Shown here: in pieces, positions 1 to 8,791 of the stretch
Position numbering within the stretch: position 1 is the first letter of the stretch
How the letters are laid out: each line of letters starts with the position of its first letter
Source of the DNA: Cyclobacteriaceae bacterium YHN15
GTDB taxonomy: Bacteria; Bacteroidota; Bacteroidia; Cytophagales; Cyclobacteriaceae
Length of the DNA: 64,000 nt
Assembly (NCBI GenBank): GCA_003797895.1
Contig: RKQB01000007.1
Coordinates: 234,306 to 298,305, forward strand
Reading direction: 5' to 3'
The notes under the pieces: model-generated
The model's input: only the letters and a program-made list of their open reading frames with translations
Databases searched by the model: none
Told to the model about the DNA's origin: nothing
Position numbers and translations under genes: made by a program

Positions 1-2
1 TT

Positions 3-437
3 TTCAAACAGTTACAAATCAAACGTCTCATTTCAAGATCCATCAATAAGGTCCATGAAACCGTCATCAAAGCTATCGGTGTAGATGAAATCCTTCACCC
101 TGAAGAAGATTCAGCGGAGCGAATGGCCAAAAGCTTACAAATGAAAGGCGTAATTGATTCGCTGGATGTGACCGATGAGTACAACATCATTGAGGTCAAG
201 GCACCCTCCCGGTACGTAGGACTGACCATCGCCGAAACAAAAATCAGAAAGGATTACCAAATTAATGTCCTGACATTGATCAAGTTTGAAGAAAAGAAAA
301 ATATTTTTGGTATAAAAGCAAAAAGCAAAAAAGTATCAGGTGTAGTTGCTCCTGACACTAAAATTGAGGAAGGAGATATTTTGTTGTTGTTTGGACACAT
401 CAGAGACCTTCAGGCAATTTTAAGTTTGGATGAATAA
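3..437 (+). CDS. TrkA/KtrA-type potassium uptake regulatory subunit, C-terminal part
   Basis: The reading frame is open from base 3 at the window edge, so the true start lies upstream and the first ATG at 123 is internal. About 144 residues are visible. They begin with the end of an NAD-binding RCK-N domain (residues SRSINKVHETVIKAIGVDEI), followed by a complete RCK-C domain of about 80 residues from EVKAPSRYVGLTIAE to the C-terminus. In this family the protein forms a cytoplasmic ring that gates a TrkH/KtrB potassium channel in response to nucleotides. A TrkH/KtrB partner would be expected just outside the window. The potassium channel at 442-1266 on the opposite strand is a separate gene. 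The family call is secure; Ktr versus Trk cannot be decided from a fragment. Confidence 0.88.
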   Translation, partial: FKQLQIKRLISRSINKVHETVIKAIGVDEILHPEEDSAERMAKSLQMKGVIDSLDVTDEYNIIEVKAPSRYVGLTIAETKIRKDYQINVLTLIKFEEKKNIFGIKAKSKKVSGVVAPDTKIEEGDILLLFGHIRDLQAILSLDE

Positions 438-441
438 AAAA

Positions 442-1266
442 TTATTTTAGGGACGGAAGTTCTTCCCCGCAATATTTACAAAACAACGCATCTTTATCCT
501 CAATCTGATGCGTACATTTCCTGCATTTCCGCTGTAATCTCAATTTTCGGTTTACTTTCACCATGGTCATTTCTGAAGTTACTATTCCTGTAGGTACAGC
601 AATAATCCCGTATCCAACCAACATAATAACCGAAGCCATTAATTTGCCCAAAGGTGTAATGGGGGTAATATCCCCAAAACCAACTGTTGTCAATGTTACT
701 ATCGCCCAATACATCGCCATAGGGATACTGGTAAACCCATTTTCAGGTCCTTCTACAATATACATGACAGTCCCAGCTATCAATACGATAGTAAGCATGG
801 AACCAAGAAAAATTTGAATTTTAGCCCTGCTGGCCCTTAGGGCTTCTGATAAAAATTCAGCATCTTTTAAAAACCTCCCCAATTTTAATATCCTAATGAC
901 CCTCAATAACCGAAGCGCCCGTATCACAACTAAGTATTGGGTATTGATGATAAATAAACTGATATAGGTTGGAATGATGGCAAATAAATCCACCAACCCA
1001 TAAAAACTAAAAATATAACCCGTCTTCTTTTTACTAAGCCAAATTCTAAGGGCATACTCAATCGTGAATAGGATAGTAAAAAACCATTCAAGAAAATAAA
1101 ACCATTTATGATAATTGTTACTGAGCTCTTTAACCGAATCTAAAATCACCACACCTACACTTGCTAATATCAAAATCAGCAAAATCACATCAAATGTTCT
1201 TGACGCCCTGTCATCATGTTCGAAAACAATATGGGCCAAACGGGATTTTGAAGGAAAAAAAGACAT
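442..1266 (-). CDS. Voltage-gated-type potassium channel with C-terminal zinc ribbon
   Basis: The 274-residue protein has a six-transmembrane ion_trans layout. S4 carries regularly spaced arginines (about residues 116-133, RALRLLRVIRILKLG). The pore holds the potassium selectivity filter TTVGFGD at about 193-199. The cytoplasmic tail ends in a short zinc ribbon, CxxC at about 248-251 and CxxC at 263-266. It should be an inner-membrane potassium channel. The ribbon replaces the RCK domain found in many prokaryotic channels and may be a regulatory or assembly module. The gene converges with the TrkA-family gene with 4 bp between stops. Start is ATG at 1266. Confidence 0.9.
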   Translation of the reverse strand: MSFFPSKSRLAHIVFEHDDRASRTFDVILLILILASVGVVILDSVKELSNNYHKWFYFLEWFFTILFTIEYALRIWLSKKKTGYIFSFYGLVDLFAIIPTYISLFIINTQYLVVIRALRLLRVIRILKLGRFLKDAEFLSEALRASRAKIQIFLGSMLTIVLIAGTVMYIVEGPENGFTSIPMAMYWAIVTLTTVGFGDITPITPLGKLMASVIMLVGYGIIAVPTGIVTSEMTMVKVNRKLRLQRKCRKCTHQIEDKDALFCKYCGEELPSLK

Positions 1267-1315
1267 ATGTATAGGTTTTATCGAATTTAGTCCGTCTTCA
1301 TCAACTTTCCAAAAT

Positions 1316-2575
1316 TTACATTTCTGCTCTTTTCTTTTTGAATTTATACCGCCATTTTTTCCAGGTATAATTTGGAATAGCCCTGAATGATTGAATGATT
1401 ATTAAAAAGAGAATGAATAAGGTTACAGGAAATACCGTATCAAAGCCCCATCCTGCATCCAAAATAATTCCGAATAAAGCAGGCCCTACCGAAGAACTCA
1501 GGACCATGATGGAGGTAAAGAGGCTTCTAACTGTGCCTATGGATTTTTTGCCAAAAAACTCCACCTGCAATGCCGCAACAGTAGCACTGCCAAAACCGAC
1601 AGAAAGACCCATAAAGATCATATACACAAACATCCCCCAACTTGCAGGGATCAACCAGATTGCCATCAATGCAAAAAAATAAGGAATCAGGTAAAATGGA
1701 AAAAAGGCTTTTGCAGAATACCTGTCAATCAAGGGCCCGGCTGTTAAAATACTAAAGGCACTGGCAATAGCATAGGTGGTCAGGCCGGCAGCCACCAGAC
1801 CGATACTCCAACCTTTAAATTCCACAATAGGAAATTGATAAAAGAAAAGTCCTGTAATGGCAAAAGGGACAAAGAAGATATTAGGGGCCAATAACCAAAA
1901 AGCCTTTGATTTCATAATATCTCTTTGCCTTACCCTATCAATTTTATCCCCTGTTGGTGAAATTTCCTGTAACTCCTCTCCTGACTCTGAAACCAAATGT
2001 CGGGGCTTTAACACAAAGAGTGTAAAAACAGTTACAATCAAGGCAACCAACCCCGCATTGAGCCATAAAGATTCCCGCCAACCTATTTGGCCGATCACTA
2101 TCAAAATCAATGCAGGTAAAACAGCCTGGCCCAATGGCTGACCCAAGGAAGCCAATGATATTGCTTTTCCTCTATTGACATCAAAATACCTTGACATGGA
2201 GGTAATGGAAATATGGGAATATAAGCCCTGACCGGCCAATCGCAATCCCAGAAAGGCAATTGGCACATACCACCATGCTTGGGCAATACTGAAAAATAAG
2301 AGAGAAATAATAAAAAGAAAGGTGGTTGCCAAAGTGAATTTCCGCAAAGGGACCGTGTCAATCAGTTTTCCCACCTTAGGTAGTATAGCAGCACTGACAA
2401 TCGTAGCCACACCATAGAAAGTACTGATCAGTCCGTTGGACAATGAAAACTCCTCCATGATAAAGGGAACATATAGCGCCAGCAAAAAAGTCTGACCAAA
2501 ACTGGACAGGGCTGTCATCATGATGCCGAAAATCACCATGATGGAATTGTTCTTCACAAACTGGATATAATTCAA
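1316..2575 (-). CDS. MFS transporter
   Basis: The 419-residue protein has about 12 hydrophobic segments and a charged central loop (residues about 195-225, rich in E, D, K and R), which is the two-bundle arrangement of the Major Facilitator Superfamily. The C-terminus is strongly basic (KKWRYKFKKKRAEM). No substrate motif is recognisable; the substrate is unknown. The longest frame starts at TTG (2575). The first ATG, at 2539, would delete the short hydrophilic N-terminus before helix 1, so TTG is kept but is uncertain. Confidence 0.85.
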   Translation of the reverse strand: MNYIQFVKNNSIMVIFGIMMTALSSFGQTFLLALYVPFIMEEFSLSNGLISTFYGVATIVSAAILPKVGKLIDTVPLRKFTLATTFLFIISLLFFSIAQAWWYVPIAFLGLRLAGQGLYSHISITSMSRYFDVNRGKAISLASLGQPLGQAVLPALILIVIGQIGWRESLWLNAGLVALIVTVFTLFVLKPRHLVSESGEELQEISPTGDKIDRVRQRDIMKSKAFWLLAPNIFFVPFAITGLFFYQFPIVEFKGWSIGLVAAGLTTYAIASAFSILTAGPLIDRYSAKAFFPFYLIPYFFALMAIWLIPASWGMFVYMIFMGLSVGFGSATVAALQVEFFGKKSIGTVRSLFTSIMVLSSSVGPALFGIILDAGWGFDTVFPVTLFILFLIIIQSFRAIPNYTWKKWRYKFKKKRAEM

Positions 2576-2969
2576 GGCTTTACATTAGTTTTAAGGATAT
2601 TCCTGCAAGTTAATCATTAGGATCTGATCCACCCTAAACACTACTTCATTACCTCGTTAATTGCCAGAGTTCATATTGGGAAACCTGAATTTCTTTATTT
2701 TCTGTTTCCTTACATAATTCTAAAACAATCGATTACGGAAGCTTTAATTACAATTTTTGAGATTTAATTATAAAAAAAATGAAATATAATTCCGTTTTCA
2801 GTAATTCAATAGTACTTTTGCAAGTCAATACTGTCAGATTTTCTAAGAATGACAATTACTCCACCCTGAATATCTTCTTTTTTTAACACCAAGCAGAGGG
2901 TTGATTTTCAGCCAGTCTACCAATTTTTTAATTCAAAAAAATCCAATACACTATAACCTATTGAAAATT
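2576..2969. other. Divergent intergenic region between MFS and SulP genes
   Basis: This 394-bp AT-rich stretch separates two divergent genes and must hold both promoters. One -7-like box is visible at 2813-2820 for the plus strand. No ORF, tRNA, riboswitch fold or repeat was recognised. Leucine- or stem-rich leaders are also absent. Confidence 0.5.
2813..2820 (+). promoter_or_regulatory. Candidate Bacteroidota -7 box for sulP
   Basis: The octamer TACTTTTG matches the TAnnTTTG -7 consensus of the Bacteroidota primary sigma factor. No clear TTG is found 17-21 bp upstream, so only half of the promoter is supported. It would give a leader of about 140 nt before the ATG at 2970. Confidence 0.4.
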
Positions 2970-4526
2970 ATGACACAGATGTTCTATCGCCTGTTCAAAC
3001 CTACACAGGCGAATCTGAAAGACGAAGTATTATCCGGCTTGACTGTAGCCTTGGCCTTAGTGCCTGAAGCCGTGGCTTTTTCATTGATTGCAGGAGTGAG
3101 TCCTTTAATCGGGCTTTATACAGCCTTTATCATAGGCCTGATCACTTCTATTTTGGGTGGAAGACCTGGTATGATTTCCGGAGCAACAGGGGCCATTGCC
3201 GTAGTGGTAGTGGCTTTAGTAATTTCCCATGGAGTAGAATACCTTTTTGCAGCCGTTGTCCTGATGGGATTGATTCAAATAGCAGTAGGATTGCTCAAAT
3301 TAGGAAAACTGATTCGTTTGGTTCCTCACCCTGTAATGTTTGGTTTTGTCAATGGCTTAGCCATTGTAATAGCAATGGCTCAGTTTGACCAGTTTAAATT
3401 TACAGGCCCGGAAGGAATCTCGCAGTGGATGAGTAGTATGCCACTCTACCTTATGTTAGGTCTTGTCATACTGACAATGGTCATTATCAAATTTTTACCA
3501 AAGTTGACCACGGCTGTACCTTCTGCGCTGGTTGCTATTTTGACCGTTTCTTTAATCGTTATTTTCGGCGGAATAAATACCCGAACAGTTGGTGATTTAG
3601 CATCCATTAGCGGTGGACTTCCCGAATTCCACCTACCTATGGTCCCTTTTAACTGGGAAACCTTTATGATCATTCTGCCTTATTCTGCTATTATGGCAGG
3701 GGTTGGTTTGATTGAGAGTTTGCTGACCTTGACCCTGATAGATGAAATCACCGAAACAAGGGGACATGGCAACAAAGAGTGTGTAGCTCAAGGTGTGGCC
3801 AATTTGACCACAGGCTTCTTTGGGGGTATGGGTGGATGTGCCATGATTGGACAATCTTTGATCAATGTGAATGCCGGTGGTAGAAGCAGGATTTCTGGTA
3901 TTGTCGCATCTGTGGGCTTGTTGGTGTTCATTTTATTCCTATCAAATTATATAGAAATGGTCCCGATGGCTGCATTGGTAGGTCTGATGTTTATGGTAGC
4001 CATAGGCACTTTTGAATGGGCCTCTTTAAAGGTTTTCAGAAAAGTTCCTTTCCACGATGTGTTGGTGATGGTAATCGTTACTATGGTGACAGTATTCCTT
4101 CATAATTTGGCATTGGCTGTATTGATAGGAGTCATCATTTCGGCCTTGGTATTTGCTTGGCAAAATGCCAAAATGATCCGGGCCAGAAAATATGTGGACG
4201 AAAGAGGTATCAAGCATTATGAAATTTTCGGGCCATTGTTTTTTGCCTCAGCCTTGACTTTTGGGCAAAAATTTGATCCGATCAATGATCCCGAAGAAAT
4301 TGTGATTGATTTTCAGGAAAGCAGGATTGTGGACCATTCCGGTATTGATGCAATCCATAAAGTGACCGAGCGGTATGAAAAATTAGGTAAAACAGTTTAT
4401 ATCCGACATTTGGATACATCCAGTAAAGTATTGTTGAATAAAGCTGAAAAGATCATCAATGTAAACTATACAGATGATGATCCGGCATTTAAAATTTTAT
4501 TGGAGAAAAAGACGGTGATAGCTTAA
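2970..4526 (+). CDS. SulP family inorganic anion permease with STAS domain
   Basis: The protein has a long sulfate-transporter membrane domain with the SulP start signature (LSGLTVALALVPEAVAFSLIAG) and glycine-rich helices. A cytoplasmic STAS domain follows at about residues 420-512, with the conserved core VDHSGIDAI. SulP carriers move sulfate, bicarbonate or other anions across the inner membrane. The frame is open from a TTG at 2901, but the extra 23 residues there are not SulP-like, so ATG 2970 (MTQMFYRLFKP) is preferred, giving 518 residues. A terminator follows at 4560-4586. The TauE/SafE exporter downstream makes a sulfur-anion role attractive, but bicarbonate uptake is equally possible. 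Confidence 0.92.
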   Translation: MTQMFYRLFKPTQANLKDEVLSGLTVALALVPEAVAFSLIAGVSPLIGLYTAFIIGLITSILGGRPGMISGATGAIAVVVVALVISHGVEYLFAAVVLMGLIQIAVGLLKLGKLIRLVPHPVMFGFVNGLAIVIAMAQFDQFKFTGPEGISQWMSSMPLYLMLGLVILTMVIIKFLPKLTTAVPSALVAILTVSLIVIFGGINTRTVGDLASISGGLPEFHLPMVPFNWETFMIILPYSAIMAGVGLIESLLTLTLIDEITETRGHGNKECVAQGVANLTTGFFGGMGGCAMIGQSLINVNAGGRSRISGIVASVGLLVFILFLSNYIEMVPMAALVGLMFMVAIGTFEWASLKVFRKVPFHDVLVMVIVTMVTVFLHNLALAVLIGVIISALVFAWQNAKMIRARKYVDERGIKHYEIFGPLFFASALTFGQKFDPINDPEEIVIDFQESRIVDHSGIDAIHKVTERYEKLGKTVYIRHLDTSSKVLLNKAEKIINVNYTDDDPAFKILLEKKTVIA

Positions 4527-4559
4527 TCCTTACTTAAACAACATTTAAATTTGTGAAAG

Positions 4560-4586
4560 GTCCAAGTCAAACAACTTGGACTTTTT
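4560..4586 (+). terminator. Rho-independent terminator after sulP
   Basis: An 8-bp stem, GTCCAAGT at 4560-4567 and ACTTGGAC at 4574-4581, encloses a 6-nt loop and is followed by TTTTT. The flanking A/T bases extend the stem further. It lies 33 bp after the permease stop codon. Confidence 0.8.
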
Positions 4587-4609
4587 AATTAAATAAAACC
4601 AATACCTTA

Positions 4610-4617
4610 TAACTTTG
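4610..4617 (+). promoter_or_regulatory. Candidate -7 box for the TauE/SafE gene
   Basis: TAACTTTG fits TAnnTTTG exactly and sits just after the sulP terminator, about 100 bp before the next ATG. No TTG is seen at the expected -33 distance. Confidence 0.4.
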
Positions 4618-4716
4618 GTGAAAAAGCGGCTAAGGTTAATGACCCTAATAGATAACAATATCAATTGACACAATCTTCCTGTTTGGAAAAACGCTGAAAG
4701 TTATATTGGAAAACCT

Positions 4717-5490
4717 ATGGAAATAATCATCATCTCTTTATCAGCTTTTCTGGTGTCTATCCTGACTTTCTTTTCGGGATTTGGTTTAGGTACCATTTTG
4801 ACGCCCGTATTTATGGTTTTTTTTCCAGTGGACCTGGCCATTGCTCTCACAGGTGTGGTACATTTCTTCAACAATTTATTCAAATTAGCATTGGTTGGTA
4901 AAAAAGCAGATCGGGAGGTACTTGTCAAGTTCGGGATTCCGGCAGTATTGTTTGCTATTTTAGGTTCCTGGTTAATGTTGCATATGACAGATTGGCAACC
5001 CATTTTTACTTATAGAGGCTTTGGAAAACATTTCGAAGTTTATCCGGTAAAATTCATTGTATCTGTTCTCTTGATCATCTTTGCTTCAATTGATTTGATT
5101 CCCTATTTCCAAAAACTCCAATTCGGTAAAGAAAAACTCCCAATAGGAGGTGCCTTAAGCGGTTTTTTCGGTGGACTTTCCGGAAATCAGGGTGCCTTAC
5201 GTTCAGCTTTCTTAATCAAGGCAGGCTTATCCAAAGAAGCCTTTATAGGTACAGCAGTAGTGGTATCTACCTTTGTGGATTTTACCAGGTTAAGTGTATA
5301 TGCTACACGGTTTGTCAATACGGATCTAGGCAACAATATCCAGCTAATATTTATTGCGACGCTTTCTGCAATTGCAGGTGCTTATCTTGGCAACAAGCTC
5401 CTAAAAAAAATTACGCTCAAATTTCTACAGACCACTGTAGCCATCATGCTGATTTTAATTTCTATTGCCTTAGGGGCTGGTTGGATTTAA
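4717..5490 (+). CDS. TauE/SafE family sulfite/anion exporter
   Basis: The 257-residue protein is hydrophobic throughout with about eight membrane segments. It carries the repeated TauE/SafE glycine motif near both halves (SGFGLGTILTPVF at about 22-34, and SGFFGGLSGNQGALRSAFL at about 148-166). The family exports sulfite, sulfoacetate or other anions, or acts as an uncharacterised permease; the substrate here is not shown. It is preceded by its own -7 box and terminator boundary, so it is probably transcribed separately from sulP. The SlyD-like gene follows after 43 bp and may be co-transcribed. Confidence 0.88.
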   Translation: MEIIIISLSAFLVSILTFFSGFGLGTILTPVFMVFFPVDLAIALTGVVHFFNNLFKLALVGKKADREVLVKFGIPAVLFAILGSWLMLHMTDWQPIFTYRGFGKHFEVYPVKFIVSVLLIIFASIDLIPYFQKLQFGKEKLPIGGALSGFFGGLSGNQGALRSAFLIKAGLSKEAFIGTAVVVSTFVDFTRLSVYATRFVNTDLGNNIQLIFIATLSAIAGAYLGNKLLKKITLKFLQTTVAIMLILISIALGAGWI

Positions 5491-5533
5491 AATTCTTATC
5501 TTATTTTTATACCCTCATTCAAACCTTAATCCC

Positions 5534-6046
5534 ATGAAAATAGAAAAAAATAAAGTGATCGCCCTTTCCTATGAACTGCATGTAGACGATGGGGAAAACG
5601 GAAAGGAATTTTTTGAACGGGTTACCAAAGAACAGCCCTTTTATTTCCTTTTTGGTACAGGGCATGTATTACCAGCCTTGGAGGCTGCATTGGAAGGGAA
5701 GGAAAAGGGCGATATATTCGAAGTCTTTATCGATTATGAAAATGCTTATGGGGATTATGATGAAAGTAAAAAAGTTATCCTACCCAAAGCCAACTTCAAG
5801 GAAAATGGCCAAAAGCAGAAAGATTTATTAAAAGTAGGAAAGGTCATCCCCATGCAGGATGATCAAGGGAATCAAATGAGGGGAGAAATTATTAAAATAG
5901 ACTATAAAGGAGTTCACATGGATTTCAATTCCCCTTTAGCAGGGTTTGATCTGTATTTTAAGGGAGAAATAGTCTCTGTGCGGGATGCCGAACCAGAGGA
6001 GATTGAACATGGGCACGTTCATGGACCTGGGGGACATCAGCATTGA
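5534..6046 (+). CDS. slyD: SlyD-like FKBP-type peptidyl-prolyl isomerase, His-rich tail
   Basis: The 170-residue protein has the SlyD layout. A first FKBP half contains GTGHVLPALEAALEGKEKGD at about 49-68, then comes an inserted chaperone flap (about 75-130), then the returning FKBP strand DFNSPLAGFDLYFKGE at about 137-152. The C-terminus is a short metal-binding type tail, HGHVHGPGGHQH. The family catalyses proline cis-trans isomerisation and acts as a cytosolic folding helper; in enterobacteria SlyD also handles nickel for hydrogenase. No hydrogenase genes are in this window, so a nickel role is only possible. The call is firm at family level. Confidence 0.9.
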   Translation: MKIEKNKVIALSYELHVDDGENGKEFFERVTKEQPFYFLFGTGHVLPALEAALEGKEKGDIFEVFIDYENAYGDYDESKKVILPKANFKENGQKQKDLLKVGKVIPMQDDQGNQMRGEIIKIDYKGVHMDFNSPLAGFDLYFKGEIVSVRDAEPEEIEHGHVHGPGGHQH

Positions 6047-6055
6047 TGGAGTAAT

Positions 6056-6090
6056 GAAGAATTAGGAATTTTGAATGAAGAATTGAATTA
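6056..6090. repeat. Heptamer-period array A
   Basis: Five consecutive 7-bp units lie directly after the slyD stop codon. They are degenerate copies of GAAGAAT, with the first and fourth units exact. The 7-bp period and the position at a gene end match the other arrays in this window. Confidence 0.6.
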
Positions 6091-6122
6091 ATCTGCGCTG
6101 AAAAGTTTGTTTACGCGTTCAA

Positions 6123-6217
6123 AACCACGAAGTGGTTAAACCTTGAATAGCCCCGTATGAAATGCGGGGTTGGGATAACATAATCAGTACAGTATTTTCA
6201 ACCCTAAATGGGTTGAA
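6123..6217. repeat. Three-hairpin dispersed element, copy 1
   Basis: Three short palindromes occur in order. The first is AACCAC-GAA-GTGGTT at 6123-6137. The second is an 8-bp stem with a GAA loop at 6151-6169 (CCCCG to CGGGG). The third is TTCAACCC / GGGTTGAA at 6197-6217. The linker before the second palindrome reads TTGAATAGCC. The same order and nearly the same linker appear at 60585-60682. This looks like a small non-autonomous palindromic repeat; no transposase is next to it. Confidence 0.65.
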
Positions 6218-6282
6218 TTAAAATGTAAAGTTGTTTAAAAAAGTGTCAAGTAAAATCAGGACGTGACAGAAATCATGAAATC

Positions 6283-7311
6283 ATGAAAAAAATCAGAACA
6301 GCATTGGTAGGATATGGATCCGTTGGCGAAAAAATGCATGCGCCATTGATTTCGGTATGTGATGATCTGGAATTGGTGGCCGTGGTGGAAAGGAGCAAGG
6401 AAAGATCAAAGGAAAAATATCCTCAAGTGAAAATATTCAGAACCTTGGAAGATTTGCTTTATGCTGATGTTGCTGACCTGATTGTCATTGTGACGCCAAA
6501 TGAGTTTCACTTCCCCTATGCTAAAATGGCCTTGGAAGCGGGCAAACATGTAGTGGTAGACAAACCGGTGACCATACATTCCTATGAAGCTGAATTACTT
6601 CATAAAATAGCATTAGATAAAGGTCTTGTGCTTTCAGTTTTTCAAAACAGACGGTGGGATGGTGATATACAGACCATCAGGAAAATTCTGAACGAGAATG
6701 TTCTTGGAAGGATTGTCCATTTTGAATCCCATTTTGATAGATTCAGGCCTGTATTGGTAGATAATTGGCGGGAAAAGGATGTTCCGGGAAATGGAATCAC
6801 CTATGACCTGGGTACCCACCTGATTGATCAGACGGTAATGTTGTTCGGAAAACCACAATGGGTCTATGCCGAGATATTAAGGCAAAGAACAGGAGCAGTG
6901 GCTGATGATTTCTTTGATATCACGCTGATGTTTGAAGGACTTAAAGCAAGATTGACCGCAAGTGTCCTGGTCAATGCGCCATTACCCAAATTTTTGGTGC
7001 TCGGAGAAAAAGGATCTTATGTTAAATTCGGATTGGATGTTCAGGAAAAAGCCTTTAAAGCAGGCCAAAAACCAGCAGGAGTGGACTGGGGGCTGGAAAA
7101 CGCAGAAGCCTGGGGAATATTACATTTGGAAAATTCATCAACATCCTACCCTACAGAAAGGGGAGATTACCGCCATTTTTATAGAAATATTGCAGAAACC
7201 ATCCTGGGCCAAGCAAAATTAGCAGTTAAAATGGAAGAGGCTATCCTGGTTTTGAAGATTATCGAAGCTGCCTTTTTAAGTCATAAGGAAGGTAGAAGAA
7301 TTACCCTCTAA
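6283..7311 (+). CDS. Gfo/Idh/MocA family NAD(P)-dependent oxidoreductase
   Basis: The 342-residue protein begins with a Rossmann fold (GYGSVGEKMHAPLI at about 10-23). The family's EKP-type motif appears as DKPV at about 94-97. The C-terminal Gfo/Idh/MocA domain has the GTHLIDQ motif near residue 178, whose histidine is usually catalytic. It should oxidise or reduce a sugar, inositol or related alcohol in the cytosol; the substrate cannot be read from sequence. The gene converges on dgt with only 9 bp between stop codons. The ATG at 6283 follows a second in-frame ATG-like context (ATCATGAAATCATG); the second ATG is used. Confidence 0.9.
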   Translation: MKKIRTALVGYGSVGEKMHAPLISVCDDLELVAVVERSKERSKEKYPQVKIFRTLEDLLYADVADLIVIVTPNEFHFPYAKMALEAGKHVVVDKPVTIHSYEAELLHKIALDKGLVLSVFQNRRWDGDIQTIRKILNENVLGRIVHFESHFDRFRPVLVDNWREKDVPGNGITYDLGTHLIDQTVMLFGKPQWVYAEILRQRTGAVADDFFDITLMFEGLKARLTASVLVNAPLPKFLVLGEKGSYVKFGLDVQEKAFKAGQKPAGVDWGLENAEAWGILHLENSSTSYPTERGDYRHFYRNIAETILGQAKLAVKMEEAILVLKIIEAAFLSHKEGRRITL

Positions 7312-7320
7312 AAACCCTAT

Positions 7321-8673
7321 TCAGGTCCCCGGTAATGAAATTCCTTTGACCCTTCTATATAAAGAAAGGGCATATTTGTCTGTCATTCCGGAAATATAAT
7401 CCACTAAAGCCCTGAGTAAGGGATAAGGATTAGTCTGTTCACCCCAGCCTTCCAAAGGGAAATCCTCCGGGAGTAATCTCAGGATGCTCTTATCTTTTCC
7501 GGAATAGAGTTCGGTCTGATAGAATTTATGGTTCAAAGCTTTTGAAAACACTTCCAACAAGCCTTCCAAAACCTGGAATCCGGCAGCTTCTTTTTCCAAA
7601 ACCGGTTTGGAACGGTAAATTTTCTGAATGGAAATATTGGATATCCTGGCAAGTGCAGGAGCTGAGGGAATGATATCAGTCAGGGCCTGATCGAATTCAC
7701 CCTTCAACATTTCCTCCTCTTTTTCCTTAAAAGCCTCCACACATTCTTCAACCAGTTTGCCTATGGCCAAGGCCCTCAATATGGCCAATTTTTGGGAATC
7801 GGAACTGTATTTTTCCAATTTTTCGGGTTGAAAGGCTTCACCGAGGATCTCCGCTAATAGGGTGATACTATCTTCCAAACTGACCAATCCCAATGTACAG
7901 CCATCCTCCAGGTCAATGATACTGTAACATATATCATCTGCTGCCTCCACAAGAAATGCAAGTGGATGTCTCACCCAACAATCAGAATTGATCTTTGTAA
8001 GGCCAAGTACTATCGCCAAATGGGAATAATCTGTTATCTGATCTGAAAAAAAACCGTACTTCTTCTGACTTCTTCTCCCCTTAATTTTTTCAAAAATATG
8101 TGCCGGCCTGGGATATTTGGTGAAGGCAGCCAAGGTAACATAGGAGAGTTGTAATCCATTGTCCTGAGAAACAAGCATCCTAAATCCCTGGGCATTCCCT
8201 TCAAAATTGCAGAGATCTTCCCATTCATTCAATTTTACATGAGGTTGCCAGACATGACCATATTCATGATGCTTAAAAAAATCAGATATTGCTTCCTCTC
8301 CTGCATGTCCAAATGGTGGATTTCCGATATCATGGGTCAAAGCTGCTGCAGCCACGATGGCACCAATATCTGAACTTTGGATTCCGTTTTCCTTGATTTC
8401 GGAATATTTTTCAAGAAGGTGCTCACCCGCAGACTTCCCTAAGGATCTACCTACGCTGGAAACTTCCAGACTGTGTGTCAATCTGGTGTGTACAAAGTGA
8501 TGTTCAGGAAGTGGAAAGACCTGGGTTTTATCCTGCAGGTTTCTGAATGGCGATGAGAAAATTATTCTATCATAATCTTTTTCAAATTCAGACCTATAGG
8601 ACTTTCTGACATCCAAATGTTTTTTGGAAGGATCAAAACGGCCTGAAGCCAATAGTTTTTCCCATTTCATCAT
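7321..8673 (-). CDS. dgt: Deoxyguanosinetriphosphate triphosphohydrolase (dGTPase)
   Basis: The protein of about 450 residues has the HD-domain metal site in order. It has HTRLTHSLEV near residue 60 and HDIGNPPFGHAGE near residue 115, with further conserved aspartates (VEAADDICYSIIDLEDG near residue 245). These are hallmarks of dGTPases, which hydrolyse dNTPs to deoxynucleosides and triphosphate and so control dNTP pools. The longest frame would begin at TTG 8679, but that codon lies inside a -7 box, so ATG 8673 or 8670 is the start. The enzyme is cytosolic. Confidence 0.92.
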   Translation of the reverse strand: MMKWEKLLASGRFDPSKKHLDVRKSYRSEFEKDYDRIIFSSPFRNLQDKTQVFPLPEHHFVHTRLTHSLEVSSVGRSLGKSAGEHLLEKYSEIKENGIQSSDIGAIVAAAALTHDIGNPPFGHAGEEAISDFFKHHEYGHVWQPHVKLNEWEDLCNFEGNAQGFRMLVSQDNGLQLSYVTLAAFTKYPRPAHIFEKIKGRRSQKKYGFFSDQITDYSHLAIVLGLTKINSDCWVRHPLAFLVEAADDICYSIIDLEDGCTLGLVSLEDSITLLAEILGEAFQPEKLEKYSSDSQKLAILRALAIGKLVEECVEAFKEKEEEMLKGEFDQALTDIIPSAPALARISNISIQKIYRSKPVLEKEAAGFQVLEGLLEVFSKALNHKFYQTELYSGKDKSILRLLPEDFPLEGWGEQTNPYPLLRALVDYISGMTDKYALSLYRRVKGISLPGT

Positions 8674-8676
8674 GGC

Positions 8677-8684
8677 CAAAAATA
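8677..8684 (-). promoter_or_regulatory. Candidate -7 box abutting the dgt start
   Basis: On the minus strand TATTTTTG (TAnnTTTG) ends four bases before the ATG at 8673. If used, transcription would begin at or within a few bases of the start codon, giving a leaderless or near-leaderless mRNA. No TTG is seen at the -33 distance. Confidence 0.4.
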
Positions 8685-8791
8685 CTAAAGCTAAGAGTAT
8701 TCATCCCATAAAATGGTAAAAAAAGAATATTGCATTTTTTTGGCATTAAGGTTGCTAATCATTTCTTCAATCAACCAACATCCTAGTAATT

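Noticed and set aside
2107..2361. 84-codon frame inside the MFS gene
   Set aside because: It is a same-strand shadow in another frame with low-quality composition and no start context.
2576..2969. Riboswitch ahead of the SulP permease
   Set aside because: No conserved SAM, cobalamin or other aptamer core was seen in the leader.
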